DNA of 64,000 nucleotides. Origin: Eutreptiella sp. 'Long Island Sound 2002' (Eukaryota; Euglenozoa; Euglenophyceae; Eutreptiales; Eutreptiaceae). Shown here one piece after another: positions 1 to 11,701 of this stretch. Made by a program: the position numbers and the translations under genes. The notes below the pieces were generated by a model. It worked only from the letters and a program-made list of their open reading frames with translations, searched no databases and was not told where the DNA came from. Location of the stretch: NCBI GenBank assembly GCA_964036045.1, contig OZ038388.1, positions 8,842,223 through 8,906,222 of the forward strand, in the 5' to 3' direction. The first letter of the stretch is position 1; each line of letters begins with the position of its first letter.

Positions 1-78
1 TTCCACGACGGCATCTATTTTGCCATCGTCACCATGACCACCGTTGGCTACGGCGACTACAGTCCCGAAGATTGGAAG
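1..78 (+). CDS. Slo/BK-family potassium channel, pore exon (partial, continues upstream)
   Basis: Read from base 1 in frame 1, the first 26 codons encode the end of the pore helix and the selectivity filter, with the K+ channel signature TVGYGDY followed by SPEDWK. The exon ends at AAG before a GT at 79 (phase 0). Joining to the acceptor at 2128 gives SPEDWK-GRMF, the usual filter-to-S6 transition of voltage-gated and Slo channels. The voltage sensor and the start codon must lie before the window. The tetrameric channel would conduct K+ across a membrane. The donor GTCCCC is weak, so the exon end rests on the phase and on the protein join. Confidence 0.85.
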
Positions 79-2128
79 GTCCCCTCCCTTTGCATCCCCT
101 GGTGGTCCATCCGTCTCCAACCTTTGCCTGGGTGCATCCTCCGCCCCCTCCGAGGCTTCTGAGCTGGGCCAAAGCCTCCCCGGGTCCCTGTGCCGCTGCT
201 CTTGTTCCCAGGCGGCCTGCATCGCTGGCCCTTGAACATGCCTCTGGGTCCCTGGCTGCATCGCAGAGGGCCTTCTGGGAGACCAAATCATGAGGCTTAG
301 CCAGGGGGGGTCGGCTCTGGCCCCCAGTGTTTGGCAGCAGTGTGTTTAGCAGGTCAAACAGCGGAGATTTCCTGCACAATAACGGTTTGCGCCAGTGGAA
401 TATCGCCTTTTTGGGGGGTGTGACATGTTGCTGCCGGAGGGGACTGTCGAGGGGACTGTTGAGGGGACGGTCGAGGCGACGGTTGAGGGGACGGGTAAGG
501 GGACGGTCGGGGGCCGTTGCGGGGACTGCTGGCCGATGGTACTTGGGCCCCTCGTGTTGATGAGCCCATATGCAGAACCAAAGCGTCCCGGTTCAAGCAG
601 TTGCTGTCCCTTGTGGACAATTTTCTCTCGACAACCGCCGTGATGACGGACGAGTGGAAGCCGCAATATTTCAAAGGAAGTCACACGGCCCAACAGGGCC
701 AATCCCACGCCTCCTCCCTCCCCAATCCAAAAGATACATCCGGATATCATCAGACCCCCGCTCGAACTGTGTGCACGGGGCACAGGGGTGGGGGTGGGGG
801 TGGGGGCTCGTGTCAAAACGAGGAGTGGGTCGCCGTGGCTGGGGATCAGCCACGAAATTGAAGGATGGGAACGCTTGCATCCCCGTTCCCTGTCCATGAC
901 ATGCATTCCACACAAGGCGGTTGTCCCCCAGCCTCAAGCGGTGGTCATTCCGAGGAGTCGTAGCCGTCAAACGCCCATCGCTGCCGACAGGAGGAGCGGG
1001 CGCCATGAGAGCAGAAGCCGGTGGACATGTGCAGTGGTACAGAACAAGGGTTTTTGTGGGTGAGGGTTGGCCGCCGGTACCGCCGCTCATAAGCGTAGGG
1101 GCGCTGTTTGTTCGATCGACCCCCCCCACCACCACCACTTTTCGGTCATGCCTGACCTTATTGTACGTGGTGTCAGGTCCACCTTCAATTGTGCGCAGGA
1201 CGCAAACTGCCGGAGTCGGACCGGGGTCTCGCACTCCGACCCTCTCTGCCATGCCTCTTTGAACCCCTGCTTTGTGGGGAATGCGCCAGCTGCTCCTATG
1301 ACATCCATTGGGCGTGTCTGTTTCTTTTGTGAAAGAAAAACAATCTACGGCGCATTCACCACTTCCTTGAACACACCCCCAGCAAACCCACCAACACCCA
1401 GGCTGCTGGTAGCTGAACCCATGTTTTACACCCAAAAGATCAGAGTCATTTTGAACAGTGGGAAAGCACCACTTTATGCCACACCGACCAACCATCAGTT
1501 GAGCTGTTGAGCGATACTGAGTTCAATCTTGCATTTTGTGCTGTGATTTTTCTAAAAGCTTTCCTCCATGTTCCTTATTCCCCCCATATTCTCCTTTCCC
1601 CCCCCTGCCCCCCCTATGCCCCTGAGATTCCCCAGCCTCCCTCCATTTCACCCCACGCCCCCTTATTTTCCCATTGACCCCATCTGCCCCCCCTTTTTTT
1701 GAGGTTGTCCATGGAATTGCGAACCCTCGGACGGGGGGTGTATGAGGTCTGAAATGTCAACAGATCGGAACATGTGCGCATCCCTAGGCCTGCACTGGGG
1801 CGCATCACCCGTCTGCCTCACCCTGCAGACCTTACAAAATGCTGCAATTTAACATTTGCCCAAATGTTGTGTATTCGACACCAATGCGCGCACGTGTGTC
1901 ACGCCTGCTTTTGGCTGGTGTACCTGGGTACCCCAGCACTGCACACGAATGCGTACAGATTTCGGCGTCAGATGCATCGGTACCCTCATTGATATGTCGT
2001 GTTTTGTTGTAGGATACGGGAGGATTGATAACCGTCAAGGAAGCTTTTTGATGTGGGTATGCATGGTACCCGCAGCTGCTGCTGCAGCTGCAGCCGCTGG
2101 TTGGTTCAACCCCACATCTGATTCATAG
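79..2128 (+). other. Intron of the K+ channel gene
   Basis: About 2 kb between the pore exon and the S6 exon. It holds a GAGGGGAC-like imperfect repeat around 440-515 and C-rich stretches around 1590-1700, and ends in ATTCATAG. I see no coding similarity in it. The long open frames at 346-915 and 671-1495 on the minus strand look like composition effects. Confidence 0.6.
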
Positions 2129-2731
2129 GGCCGCATGTTCATCTGCGTCTTCATCTTCACGGCCATGATCACAATCTCCTTCTGCATCAACAGCCTCGTC
2201 ACGACCATCACGGTCAACGCCCCGCACCAGCGCTCCTGGGTGCGCACCGCCAACGAGTTCGTCGTCGTCATCCAGTCCGGCGGCTCCAACTCCCTGGCAC
2301 TGCACGCCTTCCTGCGGGAGTTCTTTCATGGCAACGCGGGCTACACGGCCTGCGACGTCCTCGTCCTCTGCGACCAGCCCTATGAATCTTCCGTGAAGCA
2401 GCAGATCACGACGTCGCGCTCCGTAGGTCGCGTGCACTTTCTCACAGGCTCGCCCCTCAAGACCGGCTGCCTGCAGGCTGTCGACCTGACGCATGCCTCG
2501 GCCGTCTTTGTCCTCGTGCCCCACCATCTGCCGCCGGAGCTGCACCCCCACGCCGACGCCGAGGGCCTGCTGATCACGTTCTCGCTGTCCTCCTATGCCC
2601 CCAAAGTGCCCATCTACACGCAGTGCCTGCTCCCGTACAATAAGCCCGTACTGCGCAGTGCCGGCGCCACCGACGTTTTGTGTGTCGAGGAGCTGAGGCT
2701 GCAGTGCCTTGCGGCCTCGACGTTCTGCAAG
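2129..2731 (+). CDS. Slo/BK-family potassium channel, S6 and first half of RCK1
   Basis: The exon follows an ATAG acceptor and runs in phase 0 for 201 codons to TGCAAG|GTACTG. It starts with a hydrophobic S6 segment (FICVFIFTAMITISFCI), then a short linker and the start of a Rossmann-like RCK domain (NEFVVVIQSGG; DVLVLCDQP; VGRVHFLTGSPL; ASAVFVLVPHH). The stretch on redistribution of nodes (SYAPKVPIYTQCLLPYNKP) matches the pattern in BK channels, where RCK1 follows S6 directly. RCK domains form the cytosolic gating ring that senses ligands such as Ca2+. Confidence 0.9.
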
Positions 2732-3997
2732 GTACTGATTGGCGGGTGGCTGCACGCAGGCGCGCACTGCACGAGGGAGAGGGGGTGCAGGGCCAACCAA
2801 GGTCACCCACTCAGCCAACCAATCCTAGCTCCTCTGGTTGCAATGGCGTTTGTTGGGTTGTCGTCGTAGAAAACCAAAAAAACATCCCGAAAAGGATCCT
2901 TTGGCAGGCCATTGCCCAGCATGCCAACCAGCCCACCCACCCACATCCAAAAACATCATTTGCAGGAGGAAAAAACAATCATCGGACGGGCTGGACATGT
3001 GAGGCCAATTACCAGGGGCTGTCACCAAGTCAGAATTGTGGAAAAGATTTTTGATTCGAAAATGTTTGCAAACATCACGAATATGCGGAACGATAGAAAA
3101 ACACTTCTGCAGCAACAGTGGACAAGGGACAATGTTCATGACAGGCCAAATATTTCATTTGCACCCTAACCCCCGGTCCTGCAGCACAGCATGCATAACA
3201 CAGTCGTTGCTCACTTTGGCACACTCTATTGCTTGAAACACCAATACTTTGCCCCACATCACCATTTCATTTGCCTCAGCACTGGCCCTGAAAGCAGGGT
3301 TCGTCTTTTGCCTCTTTTTGGCAACAGCCTGCCAAGCTGAAGGACCACTTCACAGGAGCTGCAGTCGTTGGAAGGCATATGTAGGGTGAATCTGCATCAT
3401 TGATCCACGACCCAAAATATCCAATGCTGTGGTGTTCTTCAATAAGTGTGTCTCGGAACAGGCCAACAATGCATTGGTTTTCTCCTATCTGGGCTGGGTC
3501 CGAATCCCAGTAATCCAAAACTGATAGTCATGAATGATTGTCCAATTGGGTGGTCCAGGTAGGGGGGATGCCCGCCTTCAAAGATGCTACAAGAAGTTAT
3601 CTGTGATGTTGGCCCCATGTTCATGTGCTCCACCAGGTTTTGCGTTTGTTGTGCAAAGGTTGCAGCCTTTTGCTTCTCCGGTGTTGCCAAAGACAACCAT
3701 CGGCCATCTACAGCCCGGAGGCACGCCTCCACAAATCACAACCGAGTGAGAAAAAGCCGGAAGCACCCATCGGCAAACCTACTCCACCTTCATGGTTCAA
3801 CCCACACACACCCTCCAATGGCTGGTTTGTCGCATACTTCAATACACCAAAGGACTGTTCCAGATTGAACCATGGCTCAGCACAAACCTGCCCACGCCCT
3901 CCCGCCCCCCATCCCTCCCAGCCCCTGCCTCTAAAGCGTCCCTGGATGGCCCCTTGTCCCCTTGTACGCCCTCCCCTGCCTGCCACCCCTCCTTCAG
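2732..3997 (+). other. Intron of the K+ channel gene
   Basis: The donor is GTACTG after TGCAAG and the acceptor is CCTTCAG at 3991-3997. The 1.27 kb between is of mixed composition, with no coding similarity that I can see. Confidence 0.6.
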
Positions 3998-4392
3998 GGG
4001 CTGCCGGCCCTCGTCCTCTGCCTCACCACCTTCTCTCACGGCATTGACGCGGCGGCCTCCACAACCCCCTTCCCCGAGGGCTGGCTGGCGGAGCACCTGG
4101 AAGGGGCCAAGTACGGCATGTTCGAGGTGCCAGTGGAGCTCAGCCTCGCGGACCAGACCTTCGAGTACATCTGCGAGAAGGTGTACCAGGAGGGCGTGTC
4201 GCAGGGGTCCATGTGCACCCTCATAGGCGTGCGGTCCCAGGCCGCGGGGGCCGTCCTGCTGAACCCCCTGTCCCCGAACGGCCGCACGCCGCAGTACAAG
4301 CTCGACGCGGCGGACAGCCTGATCCTGCTGGCAGCGAGCCCCAAGGCGGCGCACAGCACTCTGCGGGCGGTGCAGGAGATGGAGGAGAATAG
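3998..4392 (+). CDS. Slo/BK-family potassium channel, second half of RCK1
   Basis: Phase 0 entry after CTTCAG; the exon ends AATAG|GTATGA with two bases of a split Arg codon (phase 2). It encodes the helical and C-lobe part of RCK1: GLPALVLCLTTFSHG corresponds to the conserved segment after the LAASTFCK end of the previous exon. It is followed by EGAKYGMFEVPVELS and the beta-rich FEYICEKVYQEGVSQGSMCTLIGV. The order and spacing match BK RCK1, where a helix is followed by WxxYYLEG-like and E-Y-like segments. No Ca2+ site could be confirmed by eye. Confidence 0.88.
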
Positions 4393-4649
4393 GTATGAGG
4401 CACCGCATGCCCTTTCGCTGAAGCCCCCCCCCACAGGGAAGTATTAGAAAGGCCGTACACCGGCGGAGGAGGGGGGGTTACCCCCCCCTGCCCCCCCCCC
4501 CCCCCGGCCCTCCAGACCAAAGTGACCATCGTGGGAAAAAACGAAAGTTACCATTGGGAAAATCTTGTCGGGCCATTTTTTGGTGCACAAACTTTTGGGT
4601 CCCAGACCCCCTCCCCCCCTTTTAATACTTCCCTTCCCCCCCTCGACCC

Positions 4650-4795
4650 AGTGCCAGCTTCAATGGCATCTGTAACCGACAGTAACTGCCCCCCCCAACC
4701 GCTTTGACAACTGCTTCCAAGCAACCGCTTCTGGGGCCACCTCTGCGGTCCCTCCCCTTCTAATGCATCCCTGGGTCTCACCCCCAGGAGTCTCT
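4650..4795 (+). repeat. Dispersed repeat family E, copy 1 (partner 63728-63873)
   Basis: Shared TTCAATGGCATYTGTAACCG, ACAGTAAC, AACCGCTTTG, TCTGGGGCC and GCTAATGCAYCCCTGG segments in order. Confidence 0.85.
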
Positions 4796-6042
4796 CCTAG
4801 CTGGTAAATGGCGGGAAGCTCTTTACGGCCATGCCGGTATTGCATGGTGCCTTTACCTCATCAACGACGTTGTGTGGCTTGGTCACCCGCAACACTTTCT
4901 TGATGCTGTGCTGTATGCAGACGACTCCGAAAAGCATCAATGCAGTGGGCCCTTGCTCTCACAGTGCGGTTCGCTTTCTCACACCAAGTTGCATTGTGTT
5001 TTATTTCCACTCCTTTTTGAAGGTCTGTGCCTTTGAGTGGTTGCAATCCAGCTCTCGGGGGGCGGCTGTGTAACACACGGTCAGTCTACCACAGGTTCCA
5101 CCCACACCTTCGCTTAGCTCACCTCAAGTAGGTCTCACCCCCCCCGACCACCGCGAAGGATCTGCCAACGATGCCATATCTCAGTCCAGAAATTGACTGG
5201 CATTTGTTTCGATAGTCTGCCTGAAGCCCCACCCCACCCCCAACACCTTCGCTTAGCTCACCTTCATTGGGTTGTAACCCCCCAAGCCCACCTTCCGGCC
5301 CCCGTCCCCACCCCCTGTAAAGTCAGCATTTTGGGAGACCATTTGATCAAAGTCATGGTTTTGTGCTGGAGGACAATTGTGACTGATTTCTGGTTCAATG
5401 GTGTGGAGGCTCTCTCGGACCAGAAGACCCATTCCGATGGACCTATGATTTTCAAGATATTTGCAAACCCGTGCTAATGCGCTTTATTCTTGGCCCGTTG
5501 ACCCAACGACGGCTCAGAGCAGGAGTATCCCACACTGTCTGTGTCGCCCCGCCAGTATGTGGGCCTGTGTCCTCGAACGGACATGCCATCAGCAGGACAC
5601 AGGCAATAGGGGGGCTACCAACACCCGCAACCCACCCAGGGGCGCCCAGGTTCCCCCCCCCCACCCCACCCGTGGTCCCCCCAGCCCGACCCAGTGTACC
5701 CCTGCACCGCCATTGCGCACAACAGAGATATTGGCCGTCAAGGAGACCTATTGACCCCACAGGGGGGTCGGCCGGGAGATCGGACTCCCAGTCGGCCAGC
5801 CGGGCCCCTGAGGAGTTACGTAAAATGGTGAGTGTGCGCAGGGGATGGGGCACCCAGAGGGCCAACCCTGGGCCCATGCAGCGCAACGTCTTTGTCCGCC
5901 CACGCTCAGGGGAACCTGCACCCAGTGGGCCACCACTGGGGCCCCTGATGTGTTCTGTGCAGCCACCAGTGCACGCAGGGGATCAGGCACCCAGGGAACC
6001 AACCCTGGGGCCCCTGCGGCACAGCACCGATGGGGCCCGTGC

Positions 6043-6385
6043 GGAGCAGGGCACCTGGGCCTCACGCACAAGGAAACACAGAGAGGCAGGTTGTGGACGG
6101 CCTTGAGGACGGAGGTGTGTGGACAGCAAAAACAGTCAAACGACTCCCACAACCACCAACACAACCTCAATATGCCAACTACTGGGCGCCGCTGATCTTC
6201 AAACGGCACACCATGCCACATCCAGCACAGCCCCAACACACCAACCACTGGGCTCTGTGAATGCGGAAACAACACCAGCAGGAGCACCGGCCGCAGCGGC
6301 CGACAGAAAGCAGCAACCCGACGCAACATGCGGAGGGAAGAACAGGTGACTGTCCAGGGCCCCGTAAATAAACAACAACCAGACA
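6043..6385 (+). repeat. Dispersed repeat family A, copy 1
   Basis: About 345 bp, shared nearly colinearly with 9418-9761, and its second half with 7438-7616. Landmarks are GACAGCAAAAACAGTCAAAC, CACCATGCCACATCCAGCAC and GTGACTGTCCAGGGCCCCGT. No coding frame is conserved. Confidence 0.9.
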
Positions 6386-6465
6386 GAGGAGGAGGGGGGG
6401 GTTCTGAGTGTCTGTTTTTTTTTTTGTCAAAGGGGCCCCTGACATGTCACTGAAGAGCATTGTGA

Positions 6466-6552
6466 TGTGATTTTTGCTTTGCGCCGCTTCTCTGTGCCTT
6501 GGGTCCCTGGTACCGGTCATGCACGCACATCTGTATCCCAAAGGGGGGGGGG
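6466..6552 (+). repeat. Dispersed repeat family B, copy 1 (partner 36378-36460)
   Basis: Shared order of TTTTTGCTTTGCGCCGC, GGGTCCCTGGTACCGGTC and TCCCAAAG segments. Confidence 0.75.
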
Positions 6553-7437
6553 GGTTGTGCGATTCGCGCTTTCCGGCTTTTCCTTGCATTGGTTTTCAAG
6601 CCTTTCTTGCCTCGTGAGTTGTATGCTCTGGACGCTGTCACACTCCACTGCGAACTGCTCCGTTTCGCACTGTGGCATTGACGGTTCCGTGTGCCACTTC
6701 AGACCGCAATGTGCTTCGGTGCCACTGGGCCCTCTGGATTTGCAGCAATTTCATTCAGATGTCTCAACACTGACCTTCATCGGCCGCCTCACCTGCGTTG
6801 ACTTGGCTCACCTACCCACAGCCACCTGCCAGGGGCTCACTCAGTGCTTGGCCCACCCCACATTGCCCCCCCCCCCCCCCCCTCCCACGTGGGGGGTGGG
6901 TCATGTGGGCGGGGGTCTGGGTCAGCGCCAAAGGCGCCAGAAGAATTTTTTTTGCCGTTTCCGCCTTCAGGTTAGTGGTCAGGAGGCCCAGTGGATGGGT
7001 GGGTGGGTGCCCCCCCCCCCCCCCCCTGTGGGGATATTGGTGGCGATTGGGTTTTCGGAAAATATGTGGTGGGTGGGCCCCTCAAGCCCCCCCCCCTCAC
7101 TGGGCACTGGGTGGTGAGGGGCCGATGGGCACCGCCGCCTACGGAGGGAAAGGGTTCCGGGAAAGGACAAGGACAAGGGCAAGGCCAACAGGCGCCGCCA
7201 GCTTCGGACAGCAATCCCCCCGGGCGCCGTGCCAACCCCCGACCGTGGCTCAGCAAAGCCCTGACCACCTGCACCGGAGCACGTGCCCGCACACAGTCCG
7301 CCCCCGCCGTTCGCTTTTCGGTAAACGACTGCGTCTTTCCACCAAAACGCCGTGCCCACTCCCGGAAGGAAGGCCCAAGGCCACGGCTTAGCGGCGAATT
7401 TTGCAGAAACCCGCGCGGGGGGGGGGGGTGGCAAATG

Positions 7438-7616
7438 GCACACCATGCCACATCCAGCACAGCCCCGGCACACCAACCACTGGGCTCCGCAAAAGCGGAA
7501 ACAACACCAGCAGGAGCACCGGCCGCAGCGGCCGACATAAAGCAACGACCCGACGCAACATGCGAAGGGAAGAACGGGTGACTGTCCAGGGCCCCGTAAA
7601 GAAATAACAACCAGAC
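7438..7616 (+). repeat. Dispersed repeat family A, copy 2 (5'-truncated)
   Basis: Holds only the right half of family A, starting at CACACCATGCCACATCC, right after a G run. Confidence 0.9.
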
Positions 7617-7873
7617 GGAATGTCACACAGGGGGTCAGAGGCCAAAAAACAAGTTTGTGTACCTAAAATCCAGCTCCAATTTCGGGCCCCTTTGATAAAG
7701 TTCATTTTTTTCCTGAGGAAACATTTTCTCATGTGGGTGGGTGGGTCAGGCGGAGGAGCCCAGGCTGCCATCCCCCCCCTCCCCCCGCCCCCCCCCCCCC
7801 GGTAACGCCAAGCCTTGGCGTGCCCAAGGCTCGGGCACCCAAGCCCCGAATCACCTGCACTGCCCGCGAACAG

Positions 7874-8432
7874 GTACGAGCACCTCAATCAGTACAAAGT
7901 CGACCAAACCACGGGCTCCATGCTGCTGGGGGTCATCCGGGGCCTTGAGGCGAACGAGGACGAGGCTTCCCCGTCCAAGACCAGCCCCCCGGCCGGCCGT
8001 CCGCCCGTGGGCCCCCGCGCCAAGGCGCCGGGGTCGCTGAGCCGCCGCGGCGCCGCGTACGGGCCCGGGCTGCCCCCGGGGCCGGCGGACTTCCAATACG
8101 AGTTCGACGCGCACGCGTACCCGAAGCTCGCGATGCTGCCGCCGGAGCGCCTGAGCTTCTCCCTGGCGCCGCCCTCGTTGCCGCCCCCGCACGGCTTCGA
8201 GGGGCTGCTGGTGGAGACGCTGCCGGCGGACGTCAAGGGGCACGTCGTGCTGATCGGGCCCGTGTCGGACCACTTGTCGTTCCTGCTGCCGCTGCGGTCG
8301 CACGGGCTCGCCGAGCACCGCCCGGTCGTCTTCGTGGTGCCGGCCATGCCCACGATGATGCAGCTGCAGTACCTGCAGCTGTACGCCGATGTGTATGTCC
8401 TCGTGCGGGACATGTTCCAGTTTGCCATTCAG
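7874..8432 (+). CDS. Slo/BK-family potassium channel, RCK1-RCK2 linker and start of RCK2
   Basis: The first base completes the Arg codon begun in the previous exon, giving R-YEHLNQYKVD. The linker is rich in Pro, Ser and Gly. RCK2 starts at GHVVLIGPVSDHLSFLLPLR and continues through RPVVFVVPAMPTMMQLQYLQ to ADVYVLVRDMFQ. This corresponds to the BK segment in which a beta strand carrying VVV precedes a helix with LPLR, followed by a V-F-V strand. The exon ends at CAG|GTCCCG in phase 0; the donor is weak, but the next exon joins in phase with the expected DLxA sequence. Confidence 0.85.
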
Positions 8433-8651
8433 GTCCCGGTGCCCTCTGCAGCCCCCGACCCTGTGTCAGCCAGCCCCCCCCACCCTCGACCCCCTCGGGG
8501 TCCCTCCCCCCCCCCCAAACCTCGACCCCTTCAAGCTGCAGGAAGGATGTGTTTTGTGTGACGCGCACTTGGGGTGCCCTTGGGTCCGTGCATTGATTGT
8601 GTGCATGTACGTGTCCCTGCGCGCTTGCACGCCGCTGCAGAGGCTGTGGCT

Positions 8652-8895
8652 TCCAAGAAATCACCTCGAAAAGAGGTTGTTGGATCAAGCGCAGGCGTGG
8701 GCGCCAGATGCTGCCCGTTTTGGGGATCAGTTGCGTAGCATTCCCCAGTGGGTGATATTGGATGCCCAACCCCTTGTAAAATCATGATTCCGGCGGGCAA
8801 AATGATTCCCCAATGAGTTTGTTGATTTGGACTCCTCCAACCCCCTGCACTGGGTGTTGCTTTTTTGGGAGGGGGGAAGGGAGTGGGTACAGGGG
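8652..8895 (+). repeat. Dispersed repeat family C, copy 1 (partner 45878-46110)
   Basis: Shared AATCACCTCGAA-AGAGGTTG, TCAAGCGCAGG, CAACCCCTTGTAAAATCA and a terminal GGTG-rich G run. Confidence 0.85.
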
Positions 8896-9417
8896 GGGGG
8901 GGGGCTGACGAGCCATATTTCATTCTGCGCTTTGTGCTGATCGCGTCTTGTGCTCACGCACCATAGCCCAGAGTTCCTTCGGGGGCTGGGATGGATTTGG
9001 GTCGAGCACCCATGGGGACTGATGCAGTGGCCGCTAGGACCATCTAGCCCCGGCCATGGGCCCCCCGAAAGCCCCGAAATTGCTGTTGTTTACGCTGTTT
9101 AATGGCATCTGGGAATTTTCGAAAATTCATCTTTTTCCGAAACCCTTCTGTCGCCTGGGATGGATTTGAGTGGTCTCACCAAAGGCCACAGAATTTTGGG
9201 GGTAGGGTGAGCCACAGCAGCACGCAATCGTGGTGGGGGGTGGCACTAGACCCCACGCTACTGGGCCACATAGCAGTGATGGTTGTAATAGTGACCGAAT
9301 TATTTTGGTGGGGGTGGGGTGGGGTGGGGGCAGGGGGGCTCGGGGGGGGGGGGGGGGGGGCAGACCCGCCGTGAGGGGGAAAAGGACATATGGTGGACGG
9401 CCAGGACAGCGCGTGGA

Positions 9418-9761
9418 GGAACAGGGCACCTGGGCCTCACGCACACAAAAACACAGCGAGGCAGGCTACGGACGGCCTGTGGACAGAGGCGCGTGGACAG
9501 CAAAAACAGTCAAACGACCCCGGCAGCAACCAGCACATCCTCAATACGCCAACTACTGGGCGCTGCTGACGCGCAAACAGCACACCATGCCACATCCAGC
9601 ACAGCCCCAACACACCAACTACTGGGCTCTGCAAACGCGGAAACGACACCAGCAAGAGCACCAGCCGCAGCAGCCGACAGAAAGCAGCAACCCGACGCAA
9701 CATGCGAAGGGAAGAACGGGTGACTGTCCAGGGCCCCGTAAAGGAGCAACAACCAGATGGA
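9418..9761 (+). repeat. Dispersed repeat family A, copy 3
   Basis: Full-length copy in the next K+ channel intron, in the same orientation as the other two. Confidence 0.9.
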
Positions 9762-9989
9762 TTGTCACACAGGGGGGGGGGGGGCACCCCCCCCTCCACT
9801 ATGTCCAGGCACAAGGGCGCGAGCCTGGCTGAATGTTTGCACTCCCACAGCCCGACAGGCCACAGCTGATTTGGTACAGTGGAGAAGGGAGGAGGGGGCC
9901 TTGCCCTTCACCCCAGCTATGAACACTTGGAAAAGCGGACTCAGAAAACATGATCTGGCATACTGAGGCGCGGTTGGAGCCAACCACCA

Positions 9990-10090
9990 ACGGCCGCAGC
10001 ATGCCGCAGCATGCTGCGGCCCTAGATTTTAGGATCCGTTGGTTGGGGTTTTGAAGCATGCTGCAGCCTGCCGCAGCGGGCTGAATTTTC
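9990..10090 (+). repeat. Palindrome-bearing repeat family F, copy 1
   Basis: Contains GGCCGCAGCATGC at 9992-10004 and its exact inverse at 10009-10021, then GGGGTTTTGAAGCATGC followed by CTGCCGCAGC. Related to 51046-51130 and 51920-51965. Confidence 0.8.
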
Positions 10091-10886
10091 TCACACAGTG
10101 AAATTAGCAAGCACATCCCTGAGATTCCTCGTGCTGAATGGGAGCGGTACATTATATTGTCTGCTCCATCTCCACTGCCAGAAACAACTTCTGTAAGAGT
10201 TGCTTGGTGGGAGGTGAAAGCTACTGATTTTCCTGTTCTGTCCTCAATTGCTGTGTTTTTTGTCCGGCGCCCTCGCTCTGCATGCCATGTGGAGAGGGCC
10301 TGAAGTTTGTTGGGACACATCCCGACGCATAATCGTCTCAAAACGAGTAATGAGACGTTGCGCCTTGGCGATCATGTAAGTCAATAAGATGGACAAGAAG
10401 CGAAAATGTGATGAGGAGCAGTAGAAACACGCCCACCCATGAATTGATTTTGCTGTTTTGATCTTTGCAGGGTATCAGGGTTTGCTTTTCACGGTGTTTG
10501 GGTCTGCTTTTTGTCTCCTTTGCGCCGTACGGAAAAGAGCGTATCCCCCACCAACGGGTTGAAGGATGCCGCGGCAAGACAAAGCTTTCTTGGGGACTGT
10601 TGGTGCTTGGTTGGAGCTAATTGCAGTGAAGCAAACCTGACCCATTGTGGTCCACTATACCCATCCCTGCCACACAGGAAGTTCGAGGAATGCATGGAGC
10701 TGCATTGCCTGGGGCCCTCAGCCCTTTTGCCTGGAGGGCTGAGCCACTGCGATGTGAGTAGCTCCGGTGTTGACAACGCGGTGCATGTGTTCCCTCATTT
10801 GGTGTTCGGTACACTGTTTTTGAGAGTCGGCTGCAGCGGAAGTTTGAGCGCTGCCATGTGGAGTGTGCTGCCCCATGTGTCCTCAG

Positions 10887-11138
10887 GACCTGGTCGCCAC
10901 GGCCCACAGTGTACACGTCTTGAAGCTGCCCTTTCAGACCTCCAGCCACTCGCCTGACATCCGCATGCCCCATACAGAAGGGACCAGCGTGGCCAGTGAC
11001 TACGGCACGCTGCTCTTGGGCCTCCGGCTCAAGGCTCTAGTTCCCAGTCTGCCCTCCGTCATGGTGCTGGACTATCTGTCCAATTCTCGTTTCCTGATGG
11101 ATGCGAGGCCGCTGAAGGAGGAACCCAAACCCAAACAG
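10887..11138 (+). CDS. Slo/BK-family potassium channel, RCK2 middle
   Basis: Entry after CCTCAG in phase 0, exit at AAACAG|GTGTGT in phase 0. It starts DLVATAHSVHVLKLP, equivalent to the DLRAVNI...VILS strand and helix of BK RCK2. It then has ASDYGTLLLGLRLKAL (the helix that contains ILASLNIKS in BK) and PSVMVLDYLSNSRFL (equivalent to the PVITEL...SNVQFL strand). In animal BK the next residues are the acidic Ca2+ bowl; here they are DARPLKEEPKPKQ, so a canonical run of Asp is missing. Confidence 0.85.
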
Positions 11139-11492
11139 GTGTGTCCGTGTGTGGGGGGGTGGGGGGGGGGGGCGCCCTCCACTGAGCCATTGGAATCTGT
11201 CCGAGCCCCCTCCCCTCCCCCCCCCTGTCATTTCCTTCTCTGGGCTCATGCCTTCCTCACAGCTCAACTTAGGCCGCCCATTGAGTGCAAGAGGCGTCAC
11301 ACGCCGCTTCGCAGCCCCACCCTCCGTAAAAGGGGGGTCCGCCTCGCCCCTCCGCCCTGGAAACAGGAGTCCTGAAGCTGCCTCTCAATGGGAGTGGTAG
11401 TGGCGGTTGCACCTGGTCTTCCATGGCCCTCTTGGCATTCGTGTGCGTGTGCGTGTGTGCGTGCATATGTGTCCCGGTGTGTGTGTGTGCAG

Positions 11493-11568
11493 GTGAGGGC
11501 ACCGGCCATTGAGGATTCCTCTGGGCCATTGCGGACCCTCTTCAGAACTGACCTCGACCAACAAGCAG
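11493..11568 (+). CDS. Slo/BK-family potassium channel, candidate short exon in RCK2
   Basis: A possible small exon after GTGTGTGCAG, reading VRAPAIEDSSGPLRTLFRTDLDQQ and ending GCAG|GTCATT in phase 1. Its phase fits both the preceding exon (phase 0) and an acceptor CCAG at 11701. The sequence is not clearly conserved, so this exon rests on splice phase only. Skipping it would leave the upstream donor (phase 0) to find another acceptor in the final exon. Confidence 0.4.
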
Positions 11569-11701
11569 GTCATTCAAAAGATATGATGCGATACGCCAGC
11601 TGTGCAGGACGGTAAACTACCAGCCTTCACAGGATCCATGTGTGGGTGGGTGGGTGGGGGGTGGTGAACCACGGAGACGATCACATGTGGATGGGTGCCA
11701 G

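Larger units (their letters stand above)
4393..7873 (+). other. Intron of the K+ channel gene with dispersed repeats
   Basis: A 3.5 kb intron, GTATGA to GAACAG; the phase 2 join restores an Arg codon (ag+g). It contains dispersed-repeat copies at 4650-4795, 6043-6385, 6466-6552 and 7438-7616, a local duplication (5108-5150 and 5247-5290) and C or G runs near 4490, 6543, 6866 and 7011. The open frames at 5471-6106 and 6972-7626 fall in this repeat-rich, GC-rich DNA and are not supported as genes. Confidence 0.6.
8433..10886 (+). other. Intron of the K+ channel gene with dispersed repeats
   Basis: A 2.45 kb intron with acceptor TCCTCAG. It contains repeat copies at 8652-8895, 9418-9761 and 9990-10090 (the last with a 13-bp inverted repeat), and a 19-base G run at 9342-9360. 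No exon-like sequence was recognised. Confidence 0.6.

Noticed and set aside
5471-6329. Overlapping 211-codon (+) and 193-codon (-) genes
   Set aside because: They lie in an intron of the channel gene, overlap dispersed repeat A, are Pro-rich and have no recognisable domain.
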